Under the pieces are notes generated by a model, which saw only the letters and a list, made by a program, of their open reading frames with translations, was not told the origin of the DNA and ran no database searches. Both the position numbers and the translations under genes were made by a program. 64,000 nucleotides of DNA. Origin: Roridomyces roridus. Lineage: Eukaryota > Basidiomycota > Agaricomycetes > Agaricales > Mycenaceae. Positions 34,630 to 44,613 of this stretch are shown here, piece by piece. Where the stretch lies: the NCBI GenBank assembly GCA_029378245.1, contig JARKIF010000006.1, positions 1,736,001-1,800,000 on the forward strand, in the 5' to 3' direction. Positions within the stretch are counted from its first letter, which is position 1; each line of letters begins with the position of its first letter.

Positions 34630-36424
34630 TCAAACCGTGGATAACAATACATGACATAGTTCTAACGCCCTGATCCAAACAAGTCTACGTATATGCATGC
34701 TTCGAGACGTGAGATCGAACTCCGATGTAAGAGTAGCGTCGAGCGCAGCAATCTGCTCGAGGCTTAGAGGAGAGTTCGGCGGTTCGCAAGGGACATCGGA
34801 GAGCGTATCGAGACCAGGCGCAAAGGGGTTGCGGTCAGCCCAGTCCTGGGGGTTCTGGGAAAGAAGATGGCTCATGAGGTTCTGGTCGTCGGCCACGGCC
34901 CAGTCGATGCCATACGTGCTGGCATCCCCCACATCCTCCTCCGCAGGCGATACGCGATACTCTAAACCCCGAGGCCCGTCCTGCAAGAAACTAAACGTGA
35001 ACATGTCGCGGGGTGAGCGCGAGCGCTCTCCGCGGATCTGCAAATCGTGTGAGTTCCACGCCGCCGCCCACTCTTGCGCGTCGAAGTCGATGGAGGCGAG
35101 AAAAAGGTGGTGAAGCAGCCATATGTGGGCAGGGAGGCGTGGGTTGAGACCGTCGTGGACCTCGAGGTCCATAAAGAAGTGTTTCCACTTCTGGCCAAAA
35201 CCGTGCGTGACATCGTACCAGAGTCGCTCTATGCGAGTGTTATGGACGCTACTGGAAATGGAGCGCGCTATCAGCCAGCTCACCAAGGGGAACGAATGAC
35301 ATACCGGCCCCAAATGTAGGAACCCCGGTCTACCCCTCGTTGCTCCTCCATCCATACCGCGACAAGCACGTTCTCCGTGCCATGGTCCCCCCGAACACGA
35401 CTCGGGCATCCGTGCATCTCCACAGCGGCATGGAAGAGCCGCAAGACAGTTGTAGCGCGATTGTTGTTGCTGACCCGAATTCCTGTGACATAGCGCGACT
35501 TACCGTCAATGAAACAGTGAATGACGATCTTGAAACGAATGAGGCCTATGAAATTTAGGTCATTAATATGTGCAGAGACGTAGAGGGGAGAAGGTACCGT
35601 GTTGACCATCATGATGCCATAAGGAGTTGGCCCCCGCGACGTTGTAGGGCTTGCGGTGAATGACACGGTGACCGAACCGGCCGGGAGCACCGTGAACGCG
35701 AAGGTAGGAAGCGGTGATGCGGTCCCGAGCGACATTGTGGCCGGCAGCTTTAAGTCTGCCTTTGAGCATGCGGCGCCCAAAGTCGGGGAAAACCTCGAGG
35801 ATGGAGGTGAGCATGGCGTCCAAGTCGGCGTCAGTCAACGTGGAAGTGCGGGTCGTAGAATTGCGGGTGCGGGCTGTCGAAGTATAGACGCGGGCGACCG
35901 TACCGTCAGCCTGCTGGTGATCCGAATAAACGGGCTCCCCCGGCTCCGAAAGCCCCAGTCGGAGAGCAGCTCGGCGGATGGTCCGCGCTGAGCACTGGAA
36001 GACACTGGCGAGGTTTTTGGGGCCACGAAGTTGAAGGGCCTGGGCAAGGAAAGTGGGATCAAACTCGATGCGCGGTCGCCCTCCGGTGGCGACGCGCTGG
36101 GTAACGACAAGGTTAGGACCATCGGGTTGCTCTGACGATAAATGCCGAGCCTCGTCGAGTTGCTGCACCATGGTGGTGATGCTCTGCTGAAGGGTTCCAA
36201 ATTCATCGGGGGGGAACGCGGCACGGTGCTGGAGATTTCATCAGGCGGGGCACAATATGAGAAATGAACACACGGGCCTGCTCGGCGGCTTGGAGAAAGC
36301 GAAGCGCTTCATTAACCTGGATTGACAGCTGAGTGGAGTCGCCCCGCTGAGTTCGAAGAGTGCGAATAACGTTCTGCTCCAGCACTCGATACGCAATACG
36401 GAGATTCTGGAGTTGCTCAGACAT
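34630..36424 (-). CDS. DDE integrase-core (rve-like) protein, likely transposase of the large element
   Basis: This gene encodes 548 residues in four exons: 36424-36272, 36228-35598, 35545-35305 and 35251-34630. The introns are 43, 52 and 53 nt; all are phase-consistent and the frame is intact. A helix-turn-helix-like segment (CSARTIRRAALRLGL) precedes an RNase H-fold catalytic core. The acids are D258 (LWHHDGQHG, spanning a splice), D315 (VRGDHGTEN) and E350 (RIERLW), giving D-x56-D-x34-E spacing. This integrase-core family is widespread in agaricomycetes and also occurs in animals. Being the only intact DDE enzyme inside the inverted ends, it is the natural candidate to move the element. 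It is transcribed toward the centre, opposite to the other cargo. Confidence 0.8.
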
Positions 36425-36679
36425 GAGGGAGGGAGGAAAGAAGGGAATGAGGAAGCATGGAGAAAGCTGCACCTTGTTGAATGTGTAACGGAACCTTGGC
36501 GGAACGAGATCCCATTGAGATCCCCTGACGGCAGCCGTTGCGACCCAGAGCGGCCAATTTATCCCGTTCCACGGCAGAGTACGGCAGCGAATATGTATAG
36601 AGCGGGTACGGGCGTAGGCTTGGCGAACCGCTAGAGAGACCACAAGCTGGGTTGGGGACGCCCCAAAAATTGGTGCCTC

Positions 36680-36910
36680 ACATTTGGGAAGATCTTGAAA
36701 GAGGGCTGAGCGATTCCGAGTGGCACACGATCTTGGGCTGTCATCAACTTTCACCGAAGATGAAGAAAGATCTTGAAGTTGATGGCCGAAGAATGAAACG
36801 ACAGAGATCCGAAAGTTGACGTGTTCGGGTCAAATCTTGCGGGATCTTGGAAGATGTTGCAAAATCGCTTTCGTACTTTCAAATCACGAGAGTTCTTGCA
36901 ATTTCTTGAA
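36680..36910. repeat. Right subterminal motif cluster (GATCTTG variants)
   Basis: AAGATCTTGAA occurs twice (near 36692 and 36768), with CGATCTTGGG, AAATCTTGCGG, GGATCTTGGAAG and several TTCTTGCAA/TTTCTTGAAAG forms. This mirrors the left cluster. A further CAAGATCTG near 37035 lies outside the inverted repeat. Confidence 0.55.
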
Positions 36911-36961
36911 AGTTCTTGCGAGCTCATAGGGAAAACACGGATCGCACTGCACAATTTGGGG

Positions 36962-36976
36962 TTTTGTCCACCAAGG
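36962..36976 (-). repeat. Right terminal inverted repeat
   Basis: TTTTGTCCACCAAGG, the exact complement of 24687-24701. Confidence 0.7.
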
Positions 36977-37087
36977 ACCCTCAAACTCGGACGACTTGAT
37001 TTTTAATTCCGCGGCCATTCGACGACACCTTGCAAGATCTGGGCCATCTGCTGTATGGGTGTTTGCGGCATTGTTCCACGTCTTGTT

Positions 37088-37093
37088 TATAAG
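37088..37093 (+). promoter_or_regulatory. TATA box of the small membrane protein gene
   Basis: TATAAG lies 79 bases upstream of ATG 37167 and is part of a short imperfect palindrome (ACGTCTTG...CAAGACGT-like). Confidence 0.4.
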
Positions 37094-37166
37094 ACGTGGA
37101 CTTGCCCGTCTTCCCAGTTAAAATTTTTCCTTTCCCTTGAGTCCTCATCTCGTCTATCTCGCCAAA

Positions 37167-37831
37167 ATGTGTCCCTTCGAGTTTCCAGACGTCGACGAGC
37201 CCCAGACTCGTGCCCCAATCATCACACTCTCTCCTCCTTCGCCTGGCGCCGGGTTGGATATGTTTGCAACGATTACTCTTGTCCGCGGTATGTGTGCACT
37301 GTTTCTGCTCCGCGTTGTAGTCCTCAGCTGCCTCCTAGCCCCCATGCCGAGCCGCTGGTCTCGTTGGTGCTGCAACCTGGCGAGCTTCTTCTCCTTCGTG
37401 CGTGCTTGTCTTCCTGTATGCCTCCCGCGAATCCGACTCTTTCTCAGATTGCCAGGATTCTGCTCTCCTCTACCCGCACGGTCTTCGCGGCCCTGGTCGC
37501 GGTGCTGGCCGTCATCGGTACTGTTGTCTTCTATGGCATGCAGGTCGTGCCGAACTTCATGCCAACATTGTTTCCCCTACACCCACCAACCAATCTCCCA
37601 CCCCCGGACGCTTCACGCTGGTCGGCATATGTTGATCTATTTGGGCTCGGGCAGCCGTCGTATATTCCACCCCCACCTCAGTCCTTGGTGCCTATCTCGG
37701 AATGGGTGAACAAAATGGTGCGTCCATCCTCTGATCTGCACTTCGCCGACCCTTATCTGTAGCAGGTCTTCGGTCCTGAGGAGGATCCCGCACGTCGACG
37801 TCGTACAGACGATGCTGCAAGCATGGTCTGA
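37167..37831 (+). CDS. Small single-pass membrane protein, hypothetical
   Basis: The best model has three exons: 37167 to about 37292, about 37340-37717 and 37766-37831, ending RRRRTDDAASMV. The second intron (37718-37765, GTGCGT...GCAG) is clear. The first is less certain: donor GTGTGC with acceptor CTCCTAG best joins the frames. The middle exon has one strong hydrophobic span, TVFAALVAVLAVIGTVVF, followed by a Pro-rich stretch. I do not recognise a family. It starts just outside the right end of the large element and its upstream region also has one CAAGATCT, so it could be element-related or a host gene. Confidence 0.45.
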
Positions 37832-38101
37832 TGGCCATTCGGCCGCGGTGTCAACCCCGTATTCTTGTATATATTTCGCATCTGCCATGTAGCCCTCACT
37901 CTCTTGTTACTTGTACGCTGTTTGCGTGAATAAACTGTTGATTTTCTTGATTTTATCGTGTGTCGGCGCCAGTCTCCTGACGCGATCCAACAGCACCCGT
38001 CGCATTCGTCGAGTTAGGTAGCGTCATCGGTCCGGTACTCGGCAATCTATTGCTCTGGTAGCAATCTCTTCCGTTTGGCCGGCCCCACCACCCCGCGACG
38101 C

Positions 38102-39850
38102 TCAGACCCTAGTAGTCCAGCTCTTCGGCATCTCTGGGCTTGCTCCGAAGGCATCAAGCGTTTCTCGTGCCACGTCGATGATTTCCTCGATACGCGTTCC
38201 AATCTGGAGTCCACGTCTCTGCTCGTAGGGTATCACCCGGAACTTGCCAATCTTTTTCTGCCACACGGCACCATTGAACTCGCACACGATGTATGCACCA
38301 CCCTTGGTCCGTCTGACCACGATTAATGGGCCCCACCACCGATCGCGATTTCTCCCGCTGAGCGAACCTTCGTCAACGGTGTTTCGTACCAGCACCACAT
38401 CTCCGGGCTTGAATTCGTAGTCCCGGATGACATGGCGATACTTGTCGGCATAGTCTTTTGCCGTCTGCTCTTTAATTTCGGAAATCCTGGCGCGCATTTC
38501 CTCGACGTGGTCTATGTGCTTTGCCAAAGCCTTCGCCCGAAGCCCTATCAACTCGTCCGTCGAAATGAGATGGTCTGGATATTCGACTAGCCAAGTTGCT
38601 TCTGCTAAGTCCAACGGCAGGATGGGGTGTGCTCCACAAATTGCGAAGTAAGGTGAGCAACCCATCCCTCGTCGAATGGTGATACGGTCGGCCCATAAAA
38701 CTTGATTCAGGAAATAATACCACTGGTGTAGGTTTCCACCCGTCGCTTTGTATAGCGACTGGCGTAAATCCCAGTGGCCTCGTTCGACGACACCGTTTGC
38801 TTGCGAGTGGTACGGTGATATACGAATCCCCTTGATTCCGTATTTATGTTGAAGCCATTCCACTGCGGCTAGAAAAGGTGCGCCGTTGTCGGTGACTATC
38901 CATTGTGGACAGCCCCATCTGCAAATAATGTCTTCAAGCAGGAACAATGCTATATTCTTCGCTGTCTGCTTGCAAAGCCCGCGTGCCTCTGGATAGCGTG
39001 AAAGCGCACAACGGGCATCTACGATATAGCTGCATCCGTTCGACGCCTCGCTCATATGCATCACGTCGGTATGTATCCGCTGGAATAAACTTGGCGTTGT
39101 GGAGACGATCGGCGGCGCCTTCATTATGGCTAGCTGTCGTTTCTGGCAGAGATGGCACGTCTTGATGTACCATCTGACGTCGCCCTCTATATCCGGCCAC
39201 CAAAATCTTCTCTCCAACAATGACTTCGTCGCAAATGCTCCCCGATGCCCGAGTGCATCGTGAGCGGCACGCATCATATACATCCGGTTAGTCTTGTCAA
39301 CCACCAATTGATGCATTGACTCGCTATTCTTGCGGTATAGCTTCCCATCCTTCGAACGGAAGAACTTGGAGGCGTAGCGCATGAATCGCGCATACTTCAA
39401 GTCCTCCTCCATTCCCTCGGGACGAGTCAAGGTATCGTCAAGCCAGCTCTTGATTAGCTCGACCTTACGGTCCTTTTCTCGTGCCCCAGCTGTCCTATGT
39501 TCCTCGTCGTAAGGTTCGCGTGAGTCATCATTGTTGCGCCATCTATCGTCCGGTAATAAACCCGATTCAGCCTCAGGAACCTCCATCTGCACATATGCTG
39601 GCATGACGAGTCCTTCATCGGCATACACTTGTTGCACGTAAGTCGAGATTTGATACTCTTCATCTCGTGCTCGTCCTAATTCCTGTTCAAAGTCTCTTAA
39701 CCCTCGAGCGCAGCCAGATATCTCCTGGATATAACCGCCTCGTGTGTCAATCTCATGCTTGAATTCGTCGAAATCCAACGGTTGCTCTGCAAAATAATCC
39801 CACTCTGGATGAGTACCAGGCGGACCATTTGGCTCAAGGTCGTCTTCACC
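38102..39850 (-). CDS. Retrotransposon integrase
   Basis: The frame is open from about 39850 (DLEPNGPPGTHPEWDYF) to the stop at 38102. The N-terminal zinc-binding HHCC module is complete (HDALGH, then CHLCQKRQ). The catalytic triad is present: TDVMHM, VTDNGAPF, and E in QANGVVERGH. The C-terminal GDVVLVRNT and RWWGPLIVVRRTKGG module follows. It is joined to the RNase H frame by a -1 shift near GTATTCCGGG (about 39850). It inserts the element cDNA into the genome. Confidence 0.85.
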   Translation of the reverse strand, partial: GEDDLEPNGPPGTHPEWDYFAEQPLDFDEFKHEIDTRGGYIQEISGCARGLRDFEQELGRARDEEYQISTYVQQVYADEGLVMPAYVQMEVPEAESGLLPDDRWRNNDDSREPYDEEHRTAGAREKDRKVELIKSWLDDTLTRPEGMEEDLKYARFMRYASKFFRSKDGKLYRKNSESMHQLVVDKTNRMYMMRAAHDALGHRGAFATKSLLERRFWWPDIEGDVRWYIKTCHLCQKRQLAIMKAPPIVSTTPSLFQRIHTDVMHMSEASNGCSYIVDARCALSRYPEARGLCKQTAKNIALFLLEDIICRWGCPQWIVTDNGAPFLAAVEWLQHKYGIKGIRISPYHSQANGVVERGHWDLRQSLYKATGGNLHQWYYFLNQVLWADRITIRRGMGCSPYFAICGAHPILPLDLAEATWLVEYPDHLISTDELIGLRAKALAKHIDHVEEMRARISEIKEQTAKDYADKYRHVIRDYEFKPGDVVLVRNTVDEGSLSGRNRDRWWGPLIVVRRTKGGAYIVCEFNGAVWQKKIGKFRVIPYEQRRGLQIGTRIEEIIDVARETLDAFGASPEMPKSWTTRV

Positions 39851-41940
39851 CGGAATACATGCTTGAGTTTAAATTGAAACATCAGGATCTGCTCGATCCA
39901 TCTGTTGATGGTCGCATTCGGACCCATCCCTGGGTTGTTCAACATCCCTTGTATGTACTTGGCGTCCATCTCGATCACCAACCGCCTGCATCCCAGAAGC
40001 CAATATTGCATGGCCTCGAGCGCTCGTTTGAGACCGTACAACTCGCGTTTCGGTTGTGAGAATTCCGACTCCCGCCTGTTCAACGTAATTGACGCGAACC
40101 TGGCGTAGTAGCGGCGGCGCGGGTCATCTGGATCTGTCTGGTACAGTTGGATCCCGATGGCCATCCACGACGTATCGACCGCCATCACAATGTCGGAATC
40201 CCAGTCGTAATTCAAGGGTTTCAGACACGGTGCCTTGATGAGCACGGCCTTCAACCTATCCATGGCTGCCATCTGTTCGGCACCCCATTCAAACTCAATG
40301 TCCTTGCGGACTAATTTTTGAATAGGTCGAGCGAGCTTGGCATAGTCCTTGATAAACATTCTGAGTACGCCGACCGTACCCAGAAACCTGCGAACGTCTG
40401 ACACGTCCTTCAGTGCCGGCCACCTTGCGATGACTCCAATTCTGTCCGTGTCGGGTTTTCGTCCCTCGAACGAGCACAAATGCCCAACAACGAAGAACTC
40501 TCCTGCACACAAAACGGACTTTGGTCCAGAGAAGGTGCCTCCACAATATTTCAACCGTTGTATAATCCGGTTGAGGTTCTGGAAATGTTCCCAGACAAAT
40601 CTCCGAATGCCTGGATTCTCGGGAATCGTCTCGCACGTTCCATCGGCCAACTCGTATCGAGTTCCTGGACCTCTGATTGGTACGTCGTCGATGTATGGCA
40701 TAGTAATGTGCGGAATCTCATCCTGTAGAATGTAGGTAACGTCGTCATGGAAGATCGGAACACTGTTGGTCCATCCCTGTGGTAGCTTTACCAACCTCAG
40801 CGCACCAAACGGCGTCTGGAAGGTTGTAAAATCGCGAGAGCCTTCTGCGATATCCCTGTGGTCGTAACCTGAAAACAAATCCAAGCAACCGCCGCAGGCT
40901 CGGCCTGCAAAATGGTTCGCGAGCTCCTCCGTCGCTGGTGGCACCCCTGAGTGTGCAATTGTCACTGCGTTGAGCGGCTCCAAGGCATGTACCAATCTAA
41001 TTGATTTTCCATCTTTCTTGATTACGCCAAAGAATTTGCTTCTGTACGACGCGTTGGACGGTTCGTAAACGCCTGCGTCCATCCGCTTCTTGATCACTTT
41101 GCAGAACTCGGACAGTTGGCCACGTGGTATCGGGATACTACGTTCTACCCATGTCTCGTGTTCAACCAATGGGAATTCTACAGGCGGGAAGAAATCATGC
41201 CGAAAGCTCCCTCGCTCCTCGTCGTCCCATGCGAATCCCTGCTCATGTTCTCCAACCAGCTCGTGCATCATCTTCAACTCCTCTGGCGTCAAGAACTCTG
41301 CATGGCGCTTTTCCATTTCCTCCTTGCGCTCCAGTGTATATCTGCCTCTCGGTTGAAATTCGGGAGGTCGGGGATTCAATTCCGGCATCCCAGCAAGTGG
41401 GTCGCCTTTGACCTCCCGTCCGATCCGATATTTCTCGGGCAGCTCGGTGTACACTGGCCGCACTTTCAATCCAACTGGCTTGTATTTCTTGCCTGCAAAC
41501 ACCGAAACTGGCTCATCATTCGATGCCACTGCCGCCGTCTCTGCTGGACAAATAAAATCTATTGTCTGGCAACATGCGCAGCGCTCGTCGGTGTTTATCG
41601 CATGCCAAGCTCGGCTATCACATTCATCTCGTCTTCCCCGGTACGCCCTCTTCTGACGCTTCTCCTGTGCAGGGTCCTGTAAAACATTCATAAAAACCTT
41701 GTGGGGTACGCCGTCCACATCCTCGATTGACTGCATCTTGAATGATTCGAACAGCGACGCCGCAGCGGTGTCTTGTTTCAAATCTGATGCATCTGTGGAA
41801 GACGAAATGTACGCCTCAATTGTTTTCTCTGCTGTCATAACTCCGCCTCTCGGCTGATAATATTTTTCGATCCGCATCTCGCCGTCTTCGTCGAACCCAA
41901 CGACTATTCCCAGCTCTTCTCCTTGACCCGGCGCGATCAA
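39697..41940 (-). CDS. Reverse transcriptase-RNase H
   Basis: The RT part holds SIRLVHALEPLN, FSGYDHRDI, RLVKLPQGWTNS and the active-site box MPYIDDVPI (YIDD rather than the commoner YLDD). RNase H follows with D in MAVDTS, E in KRELYGLKRALEA and D in IEMDAKY. The frame continues after the real RNase H end because the integrase reads in -1. Entry is also from the -1 frame of the protease ORF. It copies element RNA into cDNA. Confidence 0.88.
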   Translation of the reverse strand: MIAPGQGEELGIVVGFDEDGEMRIEKYYQPRGGVMTAEKTIEAYISSSTDASDLKQDTAAASLFESFKMQSIEDVDGVPHKVFMNVLQDPAQEKRQKRAYRGRRDECDSRAWHAINTDERCACCQTIDFICPAETAAVASNDEPVSVFAGKKYKPVGLKVRPVYTELPEKYRIGREVKGDPLAGMPELNPRPPEFQPRGRYTLERKEEMEKRHAEFLTPEELKMMHELVGEHEQGFAWDDEERGSFRHDFFPPVEFPLVEHETWVERSIPIPRGQLSEFCKVIKKRMDAGVYEPSNASYRSKFFGVIKKDGKSIRLVHALEPLNAVTIAHSGVPPATEELANHFAGRACGGCLDLFSGYDHRDIAEGSRDFTTFQTPFGALRLVKLPQGWTNSVPIFHDDVTYILQDEIPHITMPYIDDVPIRGPGTRYELADGTCETIPENPGIRRFVWEHFQNLNRIIQRLKYCGGTFSGPKSVLCAGEFFVVGHLCSFEGRKPDTDRIGVIARWPALKDVSDVRRFLGTVGVLRMFIKDYAKLARPIQKLVRKDIEFEWGAEQMAAMDRLKAVLIKAPCLKPLNYDWDSDIVMAVDTSWMAIGIQLYQTDPDDPRRRYYARFASITLNRRESEFSQPKRELYGLKRALEAMQYWLLGCRRLVIEMDAKYIQGMLNNPGMGPNATINRWIEQILMFQFKLKHVFRVKTTLSQMVRLVLIQSGIILQSNRWISTNSSMRLTHEAVISRRYLAALEG

Positions 41941-43088
41941 TTCATCGAAGCTCTGTGAAAACTCGGGCCATGTACACCCTGTTGGCTTTCAACCGGCTGC
42001 TGCGGAGGTGACTGTTTATTTCCGCCATCGCGTTTGACTCGGTCATAGGTCGGCACTGTCCAAGATTGACCCGTGTTTGGATCTGTCAAAGTCAAAAGAT
42101 GATTCCCGCCTTCATGGTCCGTCCGACTCCTTGTCAACACATCGAACGGCCGCCCCAGCAGCACTTTGTACGCTGGTTCCCGGATGATATGGACTTGGAG
42201 GTATAAACGGAGCTTGCCCCATCGAAATGGTACGTTCCGTGCTAGACCCATCGACTTTTCAAGTTGACCGTTGGCGCTCTGCATGAAGATGTTGATCGAC
42301 GGGTCCCAAACAAGTCCGCATTTCTGCGCCTGTTCAAGAGACATCGAGACAATCTGTGAGCCTGAGTCCAACACTGACTCTACTGGTCCTTGGCTGTTGA
42401 TGTAGGGGAATGTGACACGCAACGGTGCTGAATTCCGCGCGACATATATCTGTCGTGGTTCCTCTCCATCAACGAGACCTTCAAGATACTGCAGATATGG
42501 GTCCTGAGCGATTACCGAGCCAGCCGGCAATCCCTCAGTCGCCATTGTCGTCAAAAACACGCCCTCTATCTCGGGCAAATTCCCAACTTCCATTGCGTTG
42601 ACCATCAGTTGGCTATCCACCCCAGCTGACTGTGGTACGTCCTCGGCCTTGAGTTCGACCATATTAGCAGGACGAGTTGAATCGCCCTCCTTGGTATCAA
42701 CTCGGCAAGTTGAATCGCGCTCTCGGGGCGGATCCTTCACTGCTTGACGGACCCTGGTGAGTCGTAACCTTTCTCCATCCCGTAGATCTTTGCTCATGCC
42801 GAACAAATCACCGAGGCGCACCGTGACTTCGGTGTCGTTGATGCGCCCGAGCAACTCGTCGGTCAATCCTTCCCGCTGAACTGGTGCCTTTAATTCATAT
42901 GATTTTCTAGTGTCTTCAAGATGCCGTCGTTCGGCGCGACTATCCGGTGCTGGCTGAGTTCGGGCCGCGGTACCGGAGGCCTGCACGAATCTGTAAGGCA
43001 AGTCTCGTCCACCACTTCTATCCTTATCCCCCTCCTGAGGCGTGGATTTATCAGGCCTCGCCTGCGCCTCCATCCTAGGGGATTTCAA
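41937..43088 (-). CDS. Retroviral-type aspartic protease ORF
   Basis: The open frame after the gag stop holds the pepsin-like active site LDSGSQI in the usual context (GPVESVLDSGSQIVSM), then KVLLGRPFDVL. There is no natural ATG at its start. It is entered by -1 frameshifting at a GGGTTTT heptamer that overlaps the gag stop. It processes the Gag-Pol polyprotein. Confidence 0.8.
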   Translation of the reverse strand: MKSPRMEAQARPDKSTPQEGDKDRSGGRDLPYRFVQASGTAARTQPAPDSRAERRHLEDTRKSYELKAPVQREGLTDELLGRINDTEVTVRLGDLFGMSKDLRDGERLRLTRVRQAVKDPPRERDSTCRVDTKEGDSTRPANMVELKAEDVPQSAGVDSQLMVNAMEVGNLPEIEGVFLTTMATEGLPAGSVIAQDPYLQYLEGLVDGEEPRQIYVARNSAPLRVTFPYINSQGPVESVLDSGSQIVSMSLEQAQKCGLVWDPSINIFMQSANGQLEKSMGLARNVPFRWGKLRLYLQVHIIREPAYKVLLGRPFDVLTRSRTDHEGGNHLLTLTDPNTGQSWTVPTYDRVKRDGGNKQSPPQQPVESQQGVHGPSFHRASMN

Positions 43089-43094
43089 AAACCC
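43085..43094 (-). promoter_or_regulatory. -1 ribosomal frameshift site (G GGT TTT TGA)
   Basis: On the minus strand the gag frame ends CAG GGT TTT TGA. The heptamer G_GGT_TTT fits X_XXY_YYZ exactly in the zero frame. Slipping back one base continues GGG TTT TTG AAA into the protease ORF. The motif is seen directly; its use is inferred. Confidence 0.6.
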
Positions 43095-44613
43095 TGCTCG
43101 TCAGGCTCAGCGAGCGCAGCGCCTCGCGTCTTGCTCCTGGTGTTCACAAACTGGTCCTGTGCAGAGTTCCCCTTCGTCATCATGTTGAAGACGGTACGTC
43201 CAAACTCTTCCATATTGAAAGTCGACGCTGATTCGGTCGGGGTAGGGTACGGCTGGGTTCGAGCATGCATCTGCGCAACTGGTGGAGGCGAAGGCGCACG
43301 CTGCGCGTTGGACGCTACTTCGTTTAATTTGACGCGCAAGGTGCGTACTTCGTCTCGAAGCATGTCGAATTCGTCCTCAACCGATCCACCGTAGTCAGCG
43401 TTCATGAACTGACCCGTGGTCCCCTTCTTCTGCCAATACTCTTCAACTCTCACCGCCGCCGATCCTTTTCCTCGAGGGATATAGCTCCCATCAGCCAGCC
43501 TCTGCTGTCCATCTTCGACGGTAAGCCAGCCCTTGTGGATGTGCGAAGCTTTGAGCTTGCACTCCTTTGAGAAATGGTCTTGACCCTCGCAATAGTAGCA
43601 GCCTCCTCGCTGTCCACCATTGAATGCTCCATATCCACGGTTGAATTGCCTATCCCCGCCGAACGAGTTACCGCCGCTGTTGCGGTTCGGAGATTCTTCC
43701 TCAACTCGAGCGGGTCCGGACTCTTTTGATGTCTGGAACGCCTTCAATAATTCCTCATGTGCTGCCTTGGACTGTTTCTGCGCAACTACGAGCGCATCTC
43801 GCAACCCTGATAGCTCTCCACTGAGCTCATCGATTCTGGTGTCTCGACGCTCAATCTTGACCATGGGGAAACGATCCGAGCGTTTAATGTCGGGACCGTC
43901 GTCATCTCCCCACGTTGCGTCGGTAGAGCCTTTGTTTGCAAGTCGCTCGGCCATCTTGACTAGCTCCTCGAGCTGTATAGGATCTTCCTTCGGTGGTCCA
44001 CTGCTGGTGCTGCTGCTGCGTTAGCATTGGCCACGCCAGCCTGTACGAGATCTTCCTTGATGAGATTGCGGGTATTAATCGCTGTGCGTAGGGTATCGGC
44101 GAAGCCGCGTTCGAGCGCGTCAAGATATTTGCGGCAGGCCTCTTTGTTCAAGAGAATCGCGGGAGGCTTGATCAATTTCTTGACCAATGCCAGGTAGCGC
44201 ATTCCAAAACGCTTCAAGCGGCCTTCCTCCGAGCGCCTGATGTTTCTATTCTCGCCGCACAAACGCTCCAACTCATCGAGCGTCCCATCAAGATCCTCCT
44301 GCATCTCGGGGTAAGCCTTCAACACGGCATCCTTGAACACGGTGTATGAGGTTCCCGCTGCGTATTCCGTCAACGCGCGCCAAATTTCGCGCTTCTTGGC
44401 CGGGAGATAGCTGGTCAACAGCCGTTTCTTCTCCTGGTCATCGGTAATCTGTCCAAGACTAATGATATCATCAACCTGCTCGACAAAGTCGCGCAGGTCG
44501 TCCTTGTCCTCGGTAGTGAACTTGGGTACGTTCGTTTCCCAGGGACGCGGAACCTTAAAGCTGGCGACGCCGGTACCAGCCGGTGCCTGATTGTCGTTGG
44601 CTTGGTCGGCCAT
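43085..44613 (-). CDS. Retrotransposon gag
   Basis: The first frame (ATG 44613, MADQANDNQAPAG) carries a capsid-like region (PRPWETNVPKFTTEDKDDL, RLLTSYLPAKKREIWRAL). After a -1 shift in a GCA-repeat tract around 43990 the frame continues EDPIQLEELVKMAERL to a nucleocapsid knuckle CYYCEGQDHFSKEC (C-x2-C-x4-H-x4-C) and the stop at 43085. The internal shift could be a mutation or part of normal expression. An upstream TTG-initiated extension to 44691 is possible. Confidence 0.75.

Larger units (their letters stand above)
24681..36982. mobile_element. ~12.3 kb DNA transposon with HECT-like and DDE integrase genes
   Basis: Inverted ends CCTTGGTGGACAAAA at 24687-24701 and its complement at 36962-36976 match perfectly. 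The match extends outward, with two mismatches, to about 24681 and 36982. Just inside each end are clusters of GATCTTG motifs, some forming the palindrome CAAGATCTTG. Cargo in order: HECT-like gene (+), 578-residue gene (+), possibly broken third gene (+), mariner-type fragment (+), DDE integrase gene (-). The duplicate block at 49.4-54.6 kb has no such element at the matching place. No target-site duplication is visible. Similarity to the multi-gene IS3EU class of eukaryotic transposons is my inference, not demonstrated. Confidence 0.65.

Noticed and set aside
41116..41682. 188-codon forward ORF
   Set aside because: Antisense to the Gypsy RT ORF.
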